The translations under genes and the position numbers were made by a program. Shown piece by piece: positions 35,637 through 49,600 of a DNA stretch of 64,000 nucleotides (positions are counted from its first letter, which is position 1; each line of letters begins with the position of its first letter). The notes below the pieces were generated by a model, which worked only from the letters and a program-made list of their open reading frames with translations, had not been told where the DNA came from and searched no databases. This stretch comes from Monosporascus cannonballus. Its lineage: Eukaryota > Ascomycota > Sordariomycetes > Xylariales. The stretch spans positions 1-64,000 of the forward strand of contig QJNS01000750.1 in the NCBI GenBank assembly GCA_004154925.1, in the 5' to 3' direction.

Positions 35637-38600
35637 ACGTTTTTTAAAAATAAGATTAATTAATTTATTTATGAAATCAAATTTAAATAACTAGATTTTC
35701 AGCTTAATACGATTTTTAATTATTTCGATACCGAAAAATTGCTAAAGGTCCTTATTCCTTAACAGGGTATACCGTTCCTTAATTTATTAAATCGCCTAAT
35801 TAATAAAATATTAGCTTTTTTTACAGTACGTAATAACAATATTATTAACGTAAAAAAAAATACTCCCTAACGAAAAAAATAATAGGGTTTATAAAAAACA
35901 AGGTCAAATCCCAAATCCTTTAATATATTAATAAAATTTTTCTGCTATAATAACTATAATTTCTTTAAGCTATATAAGCTTTTTCTAATCCCTAAAACTT
36001 TGTTACGATATAGGTGCCCTAAAGGCTTTTTTATATATACGTTATAAGAAAAATTCGCGTAAACGAAAACGTTAATAACGTTATATTATTTAAATTCCCA
36101 GTTAAATCGGGCTGTAATAATGATTACCATTCGGAAAAGCGTTTCGGTAAGCATAAATATACATATTATTATACGTATTTTTTAATTGTTAATTATTACG
36201 TATTACAAATTATATTTTGTATTTTTGTAATTAATCGTTTTTATCCAATTTGTATACATATATTTATATATATCTTAAAACCCATTTTCCTTTAGTAAAA
36301 AACTAATTAACGCTTTTCTAAAACTATATATTTTAATAATTTTATAAACAAACCTTTTCGGCTTTTAAAAACTTTTACTTTAACGGATATATACTTAGCT
36401 TTTCATGGTCTTACGGCGGTAGAAATAAATTATGTTTATATATCCGGTTTTGCAACTTAGATATTTTTTTATATGTTAATAGATTAAAGCTGTTCCGATT
36501 AAGGCGTTACGTATTGCGAATAATTAATTTCCTTAAATTTCCGCAATTTACCGGCCGGTTATCGAAAGTTTTTATAAAATAGGTTAACTGTTTTATGTTA
36601 AAAGCGGCTTTCCATACTTTGTAATCGTTTTGCATAATATTATTTCGATACGGAATATACAGGGAATTTACGTTTATAACCCGTAAGATACTTACGTTTT
36701 TTACAGTTACTTTGGGTTGAATAATATAACAGGAACTTAAGGTTACCTTTATTCTTTTCGCCGGCGTAATAATCGTAATATTTATTAAAGTAAATGCTAA
36801 AGGAGAAAATAGTTCAGGGAATAAAAATAGTTCGAATATAACGGTCGTATAAAAGTAATTAATTCTTTACGAATAAGCTTATTTTTGCTTATTTTATACG
36901 TTTTTTACGTTAATGTCATTTTATTCCAAAACTTCCGGTTCACCCGGTAATTAAATTATTTTGTATAGGTTTTTGTTTTTCATTTATATATAGTTATTTA
37001 AGTAGTTTATAGCTTAATTAAATATAAATACTTATCGAAAAATACGTTATAATTCATTTTCGGTAATACAAATAAAATCGTTTTTAAAATCCTTAATATT
37101 TCCGGAAAAAATAGCTTTTTCGAGAAATTGTACCTTTTGAATAGCGATAATTTTATTCGTTAAAAAGTTCCAGACTTCGTAAATATTCGTTAATTAATAA
37201 CCGACGAAATAACCGATTTAAACTTTTAAGTTCAATTTTTAAAATTTTTATTTTTTCTTTATAACGGTTTTCGTTATAATATAAATTATATAGCCGTAAG
37301 TTCGTAAATAAGCTTGTTATAGTTTGCGATTAAGCATTATAATACCATTTTTGTACGTTAGGTAAATATAATAAATTTCGTATGGGTTTTGCTAAAAAAA
37401 TGCGTATTTAAAGATACGGTTATACAGATACATTACCGCTTAAAAATATATATACGATTAAGAATAAAAATAATTTAACGTTATTTCGCATTACGGTTGT
37501 TTTTTCCTTAATTATATTCCTTAAACGTTTTGTACCCCCGTTCTAAATTTAGGTATAAGGTATTAAAGGTTTTAATCTAATATTAAAAAAGGTAATTATA
37601 GCGTATTTCGAAATAAATAATTTTTTAAAATTTCGTTGTCGTATTTGATTATTTATAGAAAAACCTTATCCTGGTTCTTAAATACACCTAGGAAATATCG
37701 AAATATATTAATTAAGATCTTTTATTTTCTATTTTCAAGGTAAATATTCTAAATATAACTTAAGTATTTATCGGTAACAAATATTACTTATGTGTATTTT
37801 TCCGAGTTTTCTTCGAAATCCGTAAAGTCGACAGCTATTTTTTAGCCTAATTAAAAAATTCCTTTTTTCGGTATACGATATATTTGCTTTTTAGCTTTTG
37901 CTTTGCCGTAGGTTTGCTATTCGACTATCGTAAGATTTTTTAATCGTACTCCTTTTGAAGAAGACGAAAATTAAGCAATTATTTTAGGGCTTGGATAACC
38001 TAAATATAAATGCCATATAGTTTTATCGTTAATACGTAATAATTTCGTAATCCTTAAATTAACGTTTCGTTTATAAGCCGTAAATATTACTTTAAAAGTT
38101 ATTACGTTAATATTTTCGAAAACGAATTAATCAAATTTGTTTGTTAACATAATAATAATAATCTGATTATATTTATTTCGAATATAATTATCAATCCTTT
38201 TATTATCCTTTTAATATTTTTTTCTGGAACTGTCGGAATAATATCAAATTATACGTAAAATTTTTGTAATAAGTTATATTGTATAAACGTAACGCCTTTA
38301 TACCGTTAAGGCTTCGAAATAATATATTTACTTTTTCGTAACTATTAATTCGGACGTAATTATTGCTTACGTCTATTCCGTTATCTTATATAGTAGGTTT
38401 ATAATTAAGAAACCTGTTAATTGCGTAAAATATATGTATTATTAATCCTAAGTCCAGGATAGAAAAATTCCTTAAGGGGTAAAACGAAACCTTTATCGTA
38501 CCGCGCGTATAGCTAATTAAAAAATACGCTAATTTTCGCCTTATTCCTTTTGGAAATTATTTAGTTTTTAAGGTAATTAATTTTTTTATATCTTTTAATA

Positions 38601-39684
38601 ATCGTTTAATGTTTTTAAAAAAACCAATTAAAGATAAATCGTTAATAAATTAATTTTATTATTTTGTTACTGAAACGAAAACGCATTAAGGCCTTATTAA
38701 AAAATGCCTAAAAGCATGAAGGTAATATATAATAAAGACGTAAATAAACTTTATAACAGGTATCTTAGGTATTTAATTCGTTACGTTTTTTTTGCTAACG
38801 TTTTAGTCCCAATAAGAACCTTTATAATTACTTCGTTTCCGCTTTTATACCGAAGTTTTTCCTTATGGCTAAAAATTAATAAGTTTGGCTTTTTCTTAAT
38901 CAGAATTATTCTGAATAAATGGGTTTGTCGAAATTCCATAAAAGGTTAAAAACATTACCTTAATATTTCGCGATATTAAAGGGGGATGGGTTATAGCCTA
39001 ATAATCTAGAAGGTTAATTATTATTTTTTGGAAATTAAGCATATTAATATCGATCTCGGCCTTTTTTACTATCTAGAAAATGGTGGTTTATATTCCAACT
39101 ATAAAGGTTAATGCTATATAGGTCGTTAACCTATACAATTGTCATCTTCGTTTCTAGAATACCATATCGCTATTTTAAGATTATAATCTTTTGTTATTTT
39201 ACGATTTATTTATTTAACTTCTTACCAGATTTCGAAATTTGCTTTAACGTTTTGCACTATTTTCGTTAAATATTAATTAGGAGCCTGCTGTCGTACATCT
39301 TGCTTATTTCGGCCAATTTGGCATATTATTTCCGTATGTTTTTTCCAAAAAGAAAATTCGTTTTCTTAGTCGCTAGAAATATTAACTCTAAGATCTATTT
39401 CGTCAGGTCGTTAACGTTTTTGCAAAAAATATCGTATTTTCGATCTTTAAAAGTATATGCCGCAAAGTCCTAAGTATAGGCTTATTTGCCTTCGGTCGTT
39501 ATTTTAAGCGTATTTATTAGGTATTCCGTAAAATTAATTTTTTCGGTAATTTTTCCGGACGATAAAAACGATAATAAGGTATTAAATTACGATATATGGC
39601 GAATTTGTCTTTTGGGATGAAAGGTTATGTCGAGTTTTACTAGTTTAACAAGTTACGGAAATAACTGATTAGGATGGATAAAGT

Positions 39685-39785
39685 TGTGAAAATACAGCTC
39701 TTATAAGGATGAGGCTAGTAGCCGACAAGCCACCGATCAGCTATCGACTCACTTACTAATATAAATCCACCATCTGGCAGTTAGT
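39685..39785 (+). repeat. Left LTR of X, first part
   Basis: Starts TGTGAAAATACAGC and ends ATCTGGCAGTTAGT. It is interrupted by element A; the last five bases are its target duplication. Confidence 0.85.
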
Positions 39786-40176
39786 TGTTATGACCCAGCC
39801 AAGGGGGGGTCCCGGGAACGGTCACTTGGTGACCGAAACAGGGCCCAAGTGGGTCGGAATCACGTGACATGGATCCGGAGTGATCCAAGGGATCCAACGG
39901 GATCCATGCAGTTATCCAGTATAGATCTGGAATGATCCAAGGGATTTAACGGGATACAGGAAAGGATATATACGCTCATTATTTCCGTAGTTTAGATAGC
40001 ACCAGCTTGTAATACTTATTAATACTAATCATTTACAATACAACTTCTGTACCTTAGTATTAAAAAACGTAATTAAGTTCCTTTATTGCTCAAATTCTCC
40101 CAATACTTCTGCTAACATAAACCCGTACGATTAAGGTTTAATAATTGGTTAAACCTTAAGTTCGTTATATGTTATA
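39786..40176 (+). repeat. 5' LTR of element A
   Basis: Starts TGTTATGACCCAGCC and ends TTCGTTATATGTTATA, 391 bp. Its U3 holds two GATCC-rich units (about 39868-39958) and it retains fairly high GC. Confidence 0.85.
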
Positions 40177-40445
40177 AACGTTTATTTAATAATATCGTCA
40201 GATTTTAAGCAATATTCAATATTGTTAAAATATTGATCAGGGTTTAGAAAACTCTTATTTAATAATTTTAGGCTCGAATTCGGAAATTAGAAAAAAAGAT
40301 TTGATAAATTAAGGTTACGCTATTTACCTAAATTTTTTTCGTCCGTATAAAACTAAAGAAATTAAAGCTTTACGATAAAAAGGGTAACTTTTAAATTTTT
40401 TTAATTTAGATACGAATTTATCTGCGTTTTTTAAACTTTAACGAC

Positions 40446-40697
40446 TTGGCGGATAAAATCCTAATAATAAAAATATACCTAACGGGAAATACTGTTAATT
40501 GGTTTAACTCTATTATAAAAATTTTTCTAAAAGTAAAAAAATCGGATAAAAAAGATTTATTAATAAAACATTTTTATTTTATACCAATTTCGCAACTAAC
40601 ATACGCGATAATTTCGGTAATCCGGATAAAAAACGATTTGCGCCTTAGTAATTCTTATAATTCCGATAAAAAAGATTTACGTCCAAGTACACCGTAA
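40446..40697 (+). pseudogene. Gag fragment of element A
   Basis: An 83-codon open stretch with the Ty3 gag core: DKILIIKIYLTGNTVNWFN, where the family has a YL.G.A..WF motif. It stops early by family standards and the downstream knuckle region is in broken frames. Confidence 0.6.
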
Positions 40698-43600
40698 TTT
40701 TTAAAGGTTTTACGGCTAAAATAAGATAAAGAAATAACGAAATTAATATTGTTATCGATATATTTTATAAAAAGTTAAAAAATAATATAAAAATAAAATT
40801 ATTTAGATTAAATAATTAATTTCTTTAAACCGGTATATCGTAAAAGTAATTAAAATTAATAATTAATAATTTAAAAAACAATAAAAGAAAAAGGAATAAT
40901 ATATTTTACGTTCGAGATAAATAAATTTATCCAGGGGAAAAAGCGAGATGCATCATTTATTTTGTACGGAACGGAATTAGGACTTATAGAATTCGGCGTT
41001 ACTTATAAATAAAATTAAAATCAGATTAAATATTTTGTTTACGGTAAGATAAAATATAAATTTTATAAATATAAAAAACCTAAAAAGTCACGATAAAATA
41101 ATTAAATACCTATACCGCAAAAATAATTTAAAAATAATTAAAAAGCCGATGGCAAAGTTATTAATATAATTTAAGCTAAATATACATTAGGCCTCTGGCA
41201 AGGGGTCCGATAAGGATTATTATAATAAGAAATTCGACGCGAAATATAAAAAAGTATGAAATTAATTTAATAAATATCGTAAGCATAATAAAAGGTATTA
41301 TAAAAATAATTACGAAAATACCAAAGTTATATAAAAAACATTTTATTTCAGAACTTTTAATCGATACGGCAAAATAAACGCCATATATTGTCGACGGCGA
41401 CAATATCCCGATTACGAAAAATGGAAATAATATATTTATAAATAAATTATTCGGATATATTATAAGGGATTCGATTTTTTAAACCGTACCGGAAATAATA
41501 AAAATAATAAGTAATAATATCGATATTTTGGAACTATAATTTCAAAAAATATTTAGTAATTAGCCGAAATAAAAAACTAACTTCAAAAAAAGTAACATCA
41601 GTAAAAAGTTTTTTTGGTATTATAAATAATATAATTATTAAACGGAAAAAAGGTTAATTTAACGTATAGTAAAAAAGCTTTATTACCGTTTTTTATTTCT
41701 ACTTAATATTTATTATAAATATTTATAAAAAACGTTATTAAGAAAAGAATATATTAATTTATAAAACATTTTTAAAACGATAATTAGGACGATATATAAC
41801 AAGATGTAATCGTAAACATAAAAGAATAATTTATTAAATACAAAAAAGAATTATAAAAATATTAAGATTAATTAATATAATTCGAAAAAATAATACGCCG
41901 GTAATAACAATATATGTAATAGTTTAATGTACTAAACGAAACAATATGGACAAAAATCGATAAATTTAAATAGGAGTTAAAAAATATTTATAAAAAAACC
42001 GTACGATAATTAAAATTAGAAAAGTTATAAAAATTTCTGAAAAGAGTTTTAAATATGACGATGAAAAACGTTAATAACTTTATTATTTTAAAAATACGAA
42101 TTAGAATGTATTAGTATATTGTAAAAATGGATTACGGAATTTTAAGCAAGAATTATATTATACCAAATATAATTTATAATTTTAAATTATTATAAAAATA
42201 TAAGTTAAAATTTAATATAGCGATAAACACCCAAAATTAAGAATTCGTTTGCGATAACGGGAAAATTATACGCGAAATTAATTATTTTAAGATTTTTATT
42301 TAAAAACGATATTAAATAGTTAATTTCTATATTGTTTTATTTTAAAATTAGGATATGATCTTAGGATTATTATGGATATATTAGTATAAAGTCTTAATTA
42401 ATACAAAGATTAATTAGGTAAGATTTATTTTATACCTTATTAATAAATAAAAAAAAGAAATTAAGATCTTAATATTTATTCGATAATAGAAACGAATAGA
42501 AATATAAAGATACGACAAAACCTTTGTTACTTAAAGGGATAAAATACAAAAACAATTAAGTATTAAAATAGATACGACGTATTATTATTATTATTAAAAC
42601 GAAATTAAAGCAATTGAATAACGATTTAAAATAATAAGAACAGCAACTTAAAAAGTTGAAAAGTTTAACTAATATATTACTATAATATTATAGATATAAG
42701 CAACTTTTTAGAAAAGAATTCGATACGAAATTATTAAAACATAATAAATAAGATCATAAAATAATCCCTAAGGAAAATTCCTCGACAAAGTTTTATCTTA
42801 TGTATAACCTTAGCAGAAATAAGTTATATATCTTTAAAAAATACCTGGAAAGTAGGTCATAAAATTAAATTTAATTTTCGAAATTATCCCCAAATTACTT
42901 AATATTTTTATACTTAAGAAAAATGAAAAATTACAATTTATAATTAATTATCGATAATTGAACGAAATTATTATTAAAAATCGAATATTATTATCCGGAA
43001 TTACGGAAATAAAAAACCCATTTTACGAATTTTAATAATTTATAATATTCGATCTTAGAAATAAATATAACCTTATTAAAATTAAAAAAGAATATGAATA
43101 AAAAATGACTCTTAAAACAAATTATAAATTATTTAAATATTTGGTTATATTAATAGGATTTACGAACGTACCAGTAATTGTTTAACAGATAATAAATTAT
43201 ATGTTATGAAAGTATTTCGTTATTTCGTCGTTTGTTATTTCGACGATATTCTTATTTTTTCGAAAATAGAAAAAGAATATACGTAAAATATATTCATAAA
43301 ATCTTTTAAGTTTTGTAAGATATAAAGTTACTTATTAACGCAGAAAAGAATGAATTCCATAAATAAAAAATAAAATATTTAGAAGTTATTATTACCTTAA
43401 AATATATTAAGATAAAATTTAAGAAAATCGTTTTAATCATAAAATAATAAACGTTGATAATAATTAAAAAGGTTCAGGTATTTTTTAAATTCACCAATTA
43501 TTACCGGAGATTTATACGGAATTTTAACGGAATTATTATATTTTTAAAAAGTCTTACGAAAAAAACAAAAAGATTTAAATAAATGCCAAGTACAAAAAAA

Positions 43601-45437
43601 TGTTTTAGGATTTTAAGGATACGATTATTAACAAATTAATATTAATTATATATAATGTAAACCGCCCTGTTAAACTAAAAACCGATATTTCGAATTACGT
43701 ATTAAATATAATAACCGGATAGCAAAATTACTAAAGCAAATTATATCTTATTACATTTTTTAGTATAAATTAAAAAAAAGATAATTTAATTAAGGCATTC
43801 CAGATCAGGACTTTATGGTTATTATTAGGGTATTTCGAAAACTTAGCCATTTTTTAAAAGGAAACTCATATTAGGTTAAAGTTTATATAAATTATCAAAG
43901 TTTTACGAAATATATTATAACTAGGAAATTTATAAAACGATAATTAAAATACGTAAAAAAAATTAGCGAATTTCGATTTCGTTATTATTTATAAGAAGAA
44001 CTTAAAAAATAACAAAGCAAATACTTTAAATAAGTAACCAGATTTCGAAAAAAATTGGTTAAAATTAATTATATAATTTTCGATATTATTATAGAAAAAT
44101 ATTTATATTTACGATAAGTTAGGATAATTCGGGCAGTACCTTTCGATATGTATTAAAAGATTTAACAGTATAATAATAATTTTCCAGAAAACCAAAAAAC
44201 CAAAAAATATAAATTCTAAACAAATATCGAAAACATTTAATACGAAAAATATATAAATATTAGTTATACGGATATCGAGAAATATATAAAAATTTTAACA
44301 AATTTTAATATATATATTTTATTCTTAAAATAAAATTAACGGTATAAAAATTATACGGCAATACGATATTTACGCTAGAATAAGAATTCGACGATATAAA
44401 CTATATAGAAAATTACAGTTATTATTAATTGTAAAACGATTATAATATTTAATTATATTTAATTTTATTATTAAATTCTTTACATTAAAACATTTAATTA
44501 CAAGAATATATTATAATATCATTTTTATAATTATTAATCGATTTACGAAATCTTTTGATTCTTTATCATATTACGACAACATAAACGCCAAACAAATAAC
44601 ATACATTTTTCTAAATTTATTTTCAGCATATACGAATTATTAATAAAAACTATATTAAATAAAAAATCGAAATTTATATTTAAATTTTGACAAAATCTAA
44701 TAATACAAATTGGCTTAAATTATAAGTTATTTGATATATTTAAACTTTAAATAAATAAATAAATTAATTAATTAAATTTAATTTAAAAACTTCTTTACGA
44801 TATTATATTTATTACGAATAAAATAACTGGGTTAAACAATTATTAATTACATAATTAACTTATAATATCAGTTTTTATGAAAATATTAAAATAATATTAA
44901 CGAATGTAAATTATGGTTTTATTTTAAAAGTTTACAAAACATACGTAATAACGGTCCAATTAATGTTAAAGTAATTTTTATTATAAAATAATTATATTAA
45001 TTATATTAAGAAATAAAAACGGAATTAATATTCGTATGTACCCAAATAAGCAAATATTATAACCCAAAAAATTAAAAGAATCAACTTTCAAAAAAAGATT
45101 TTCCTTATTACTAAAAACATTTATATAAAACGACTTAACAAAAAACTCGATTTTAAATATATTAGTCTATATAAGATTACTAAGAGAATTTTAGAAAACA
45201 ATTATTAATTAAAACTTTTACTAAAAGTTAAATTATATCCAAGTTTTTACGTTTCCTTATTCGAATTAATAACAAATATAATTAAGATACATACGATACA
45301 AAACGATGTAAAAATAAAAAACAAACATACGAAATATAGAAAACTTTCGACATACAAAAACAAAACGGACTTATCCAGGACCTAATTAAATAAAAAAAGT
45401 ACCCGGACTCCGAAAATACCTGGAAACCCGCTAAAAA

Positions 45438-46058
45438 CCTTATTAACGCCTAACGCCTATTAAAAATTTTCACTAATAATAACAAATTTACCAAAAATAA
45501 TCACGTCCTAATTTACATTTACGATAAGATCCACGGAATAAAACTATTCGGGAAACGCAATACAAAATTCGCTTTCCAAACGACCGCGTTCCGCTTTTCA
45601 ACGATCAGTTTTTTCTTATTTTTCCAGTTTGTCTAAGGATTAAAAATCACGGTTAACCATTTCCATACCCTTTTTGCGAAAGGAATCCTACTGAATACGA
45701 AAATGCTTTAAACGAAATAATACCTTATCCAGACAACGAGATACGGTTAATAATTTTTAACGAATATCGCAAAGATATTGCCGGGTGGAAAATTTTTCTA
45801 ACCGCAAACGTTGTATCTTTTTATTAATATTATTTTTTTTAAAAAAAAGAGATACCGGAACTATCGTAATAGCGTTTTTTCAAGATATATTATTAACAAC
45901 GCGCTATATTATGCGACATAGTGCAAAAATTACCAGTACGAAAATAAAGTGTACAGGGCATAACTTCAAAACCAGAATTAAAAACGAAAAAAGCCAAAAT
46001 TTCGCACTTTTTCTTTTAATTAATACGTTTACAGTTCTTAATACTATAGCCGGACATA
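45438..46058 (-). pseudogene. Antisense ORF of element A (Cys-rich plus charged helix)
   Basis: The frame runs opposite to gag-pol, between pol and the 3' LTR. It starts MSGYSIKNCKRIN at 46058, passes through FVFNSGFEVMPCT, continues in a part with MVNRDF and SLDKLEK, and ends near 45438. Several stops (TAA/TAG where Z has Gln or other codons) interrupt it. It is homologous to the plus-strand frame 58523-59138 in element Z: FVFNSGFE and NRDF.SLD are shared. Cys residues occur in the N-terminal half, and charged Glu/Lys-rich sequence in the C-terminal half. The function is unknown. Confidence 0.6.
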
Positions 46059-46124
46059 ATTATAAATAAAAAAGGCATTTACCAGAAAAGACTTAAGGGA
46101 AAGATTTAAGGAAAAAGGAAATCG

Positions 46125-46560
46125 TATTATAACCAAGCCAAAAAAGGGTCTCGGAAACGGTCACTTAGTAACCGAAACAAGACCTAAATAGGTCGGAATC
46201 ACGTAACATAAATCCGGAATAATTTAAGGGATCCAACGGGATCTATGCAGTTATCCAGTATAAGTCCGGAGTAATCCAAGAAATCCAACGGGATCCATTC
46301 AATTATCTAATATAGATCTAGAATAATCCAAAAGATCTAACGGGATCCAGGAAAAAATATATACGCTCATTATTTCCATAATCTAGATAACACCAACTTG
46401 CAACAGTTATCAATACCAATCGTTTGCAATACAACTTCTGTACCTTGGTATTAAGAGACGTAACTAAGTTCCTTCATTGCTCAGATTCCCACGATACTCC
46501 TACCAACATAAACCCGTACGACTAAGGTTTAATAGTTGGTTAAACCCAAAGCTCCTCATA
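46125..46560 (+). repeat. 3' LTR of element A
   Basis: Starts TATTATAACCAAGCC and ends AAAGCTCCTCATA, 436 bp. It has three GATCC-rich units of about 51 bp (about 46206-46341), one more than the 5' LTR. Confidence 0.85.
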
Positions 46561-46565
46561 TTAAT

Positions 46566-46670
46566 GGGAAACGCCAGATGGAAATAACCTAATATATTTA
46601 CTTTTTGGAATTTGCTTTACGACTGGTCGGAAATTATCTTACCCAGCTTATAGCTATCCATTATTTTATA
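46566..46670 (+). repeat. Left LTR of X, second part
   Basis: Continues the LTR after element A with GGGAAACGCCAGATGG and ends CCATTATTTTATA. Joined lengths equal those of the right LTR. Confidence 0.85.
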
Positions 46671-49600
46671 ATTCTTTTATCTTTACCATAAAGAATATTG
46701 CGATAACTACCAAAAGCAAAGTTCGCCAATTACAAAACGAATTTAGGTTATTAGTCGAAAAAATTACCGATTGGAATCCAACCGACGAACGATTAATTAC
46801 GGTACGAGAACAAGCGAAAAAACTTATAATAAAATTTTAACGGGTAAAGGACTATAGTTCCCCGGATCCCGAATTACCTTATATATATAAAAAGAATACG
46901 TTCCGATAACCGTTAGTTAAACGGTTAAAAAACGGACGTAATATAACGACCGCATTTCGGAATTCAAAATAACAAAAAGTTAAACCCCTTAATAATAATT
47001 AAATTTCGGAAATTATTCGTTAATAACACGAATAATATTCGGAATTATTCCGATAACTAGCCGAACAACAAATAATAATATAAGTTAAAAAAGCAAAACT
47101 TTATAAGTGAATTGCGATATTGTCGCAAAAACCTAAAGGCGATAAGTAAATACCGCGTTAGAATTGCCCGAAACTTTCCGAACGCGCAATAATTAAAACG
47201 AAAAAAAATTAAATAAAGATTATTACGAAGATTTACGCCGAAAAGCCAGGGCGAAATGCCTTTATTTAAATTCAATAGGCTATAAGCTATATAAACGCTT
47301 TTAATACGAACGTATGGTAATTATATTGTATTATATTTAATTATTTTAATTACGAAAAAAGATTAAAATAAAAAACTTATAGATTTTTATTAGGAGAAAT
47401 TACGTAAATCCTATATTTTTTAATAAAACATATAGGAAATAATTTATAGAATTACGATAGCGATCCGATGAATTGCTATTAGATTTTTACGTTGAATAAA
47501 GGTTTTTAGTTTATAAAATAAAGTTTACGGACGTTTTTAATATAGAGAACGTTTGGAATAATAAGTATTTTATTTTTGATTATTTTTACAAATTGATATT
47601 AAAGTTACGAAATATTTTATTACGAAAAAAATATTAAATTAAAACGAATTAATAATATAATAAATAAAATAAAACGTTATTAAGACGCTTAAAACAAACG
47701 AAAAAAAACCAATTATTTCCCTTTAAAAGTATTAATAAGGATAAATAATTTTATTTTAACGGTTTTAGGAAAAAAGATTTTCAACGCAAATTAAAAACGT
47801 TATATAGGAATAATAAAGACCGCGGGCATTTTTATATTCGAAAAAAAATAATCGCCGGTTTAATTCCGATAAAAATAAATCCGTACGATTTAATACTTTT
47901 AATTTTTATTAAAATTTATTTAAATGTTATAACTATAGGAAAACAGGTTATAAAAACGTAAATTACAAAACCGAAAAAATACGAAAACTTTATTATCTTG
48001 GCCATATAAAAACAAATATCCGAAGGCCGTATAAAACGTTATAATATATAACGATGAATTAAATTAATACTTAAACGTAAATCTACAAAAAACAGGAATG
48101 AACGTATATATTTAATTTATTTCGATTAATAACTGTAAAACGGTTAAAATAAAGCTGCCTTTTAAAGGAAAGGTATTTATTTAAAAGAAAATGCGGGAGA
48201 TATAACAATATAAATAAATATAAATACCGGAGCATAAGTAAATACTATAAGCAGAAATTTAACGAAAAAAATTAATTTCTAATTAATTTCCGTAAATATT
48301 CCTGGTTTTATCGACGTTAATAACATATATATCAATTATTATAAGGCTTATAAAATTTTTATTAATATATTAAAAAACTAACGAGAACGAATAGAAATTT
48401 AACTAAATTTATTTTGTAATAGGTTATAATTAAAAGGCGTTCAATTTTCTATTATCTAAACCCGGAATAAGTAAATTAAGAATTATGATAAATATAATTA
48501 TTTATTAATAATTATACGAATTATTACAAAACATTAATAAATAAAAAATCGTAAACTTAATGTTTTTTAGTAAATAGGTTTATATTATTAATTAAATAAG
48601 TTTAGCGGAAAAATTAAAGATCTTAAAATTCGGGAAATAATAAAAATAAGGAATAACCGACTTTTTTATGTATTTAAATAATTTCCAGCGAATATATTTG
48701 GAAAAAGATAATGAAAAAAATATTTTAATTATTAAAGACAAAAGATATAATATATTTAATCCCAGTGAAAACGTTTTTATTGGGCTTAATTTACCTTATT
48801 TTAACAACTTAAAGGAAAATATTCGAAAAGTATATCCGAAAAAACCTAAAAATAAGCCGGATATATTTTTCGAAAACGGATGTAAAAATATTAATATTAT
48901 TTGTACTTAAGTAAAACGGTAATTTTTAATTATATGTCGATTATAAGGGGCTAAATCGGATAACGATAAAAAATTAAAATTTTTTATTTTTAATTTTAAA
49001 AGTAATAAATCGCTTAAAGTTAATTAAAGTATTTTCGAAAATTAATTTTAAAAATATTTATTATCTTATGAAAATTAAGAAAAACAATTAATAAAAAACC
49101 GTTTTCCGAATGCCGTACAAATAATTTATATATATAATTATGTTATTGGGCCTTTATTAACGCGTTAATTACGTTCTAGATCTATATATATAAGGTATTG
49201 ATTAGATTAATTAATTATATATACATACTATATTTAAATAATATAATTGTTTATTTAAATAATTAAAAGAATATACGAAATATTTTTAATTAATTTACGA
49301 ACGGTTAGTATATTATTAATTATTTACTAAAATATTTAAATGCAAATCTTTCAAAAAAATAAAGTTTTTAAGATTTGTAATTAATATTAACGGTTTGGAA
49401 ATAAACCGCCGATAGATCGATATTATCGAAATATAATTAAAATTAAAGTTAATTTAAAATATTTAAATATTTTTAAGATTTTCGAGGCTTTATCGAAAAT
49501 ATATTGCATATTATTTATATATTATCGAACCTATTATTAAGCTTTTAAAAGGGACGTAAAACAAAAATAAAATAATAAAATTTCCATAATTGGAAAAATT

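Larger units (their letters stand above)
39786..46560 (+). mobile_element. Ty3/gypsy retrotransposon A, inserted in the left LTR of X
   Basis: LTRs are 39786-40176 and 46125-46560; target duplications are TTAGT (39781-39785) and TTAAT (46561-46565), the difference fitting one G-to-A change. Plus-strand gag is at 40446-40697 (ADKILIIKIYLTGNTVNWFN). RT is near 42890-43260, with KLQFIINYR and LNEIIIKNR blocks and an intact YFDD box (43236-43247) in CYFDDILIFSKIEKEY. Then come RNase H (about 43640-44110), integrase (about 44400-45000) and a pol C-terminal KLDFKYISLYKITKRILENN-like block (about 45120-45220). Stops are numerous but fewer than in B or X, so A fits its position as the youngest insertion in the nest. 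Confidence 0.85.
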
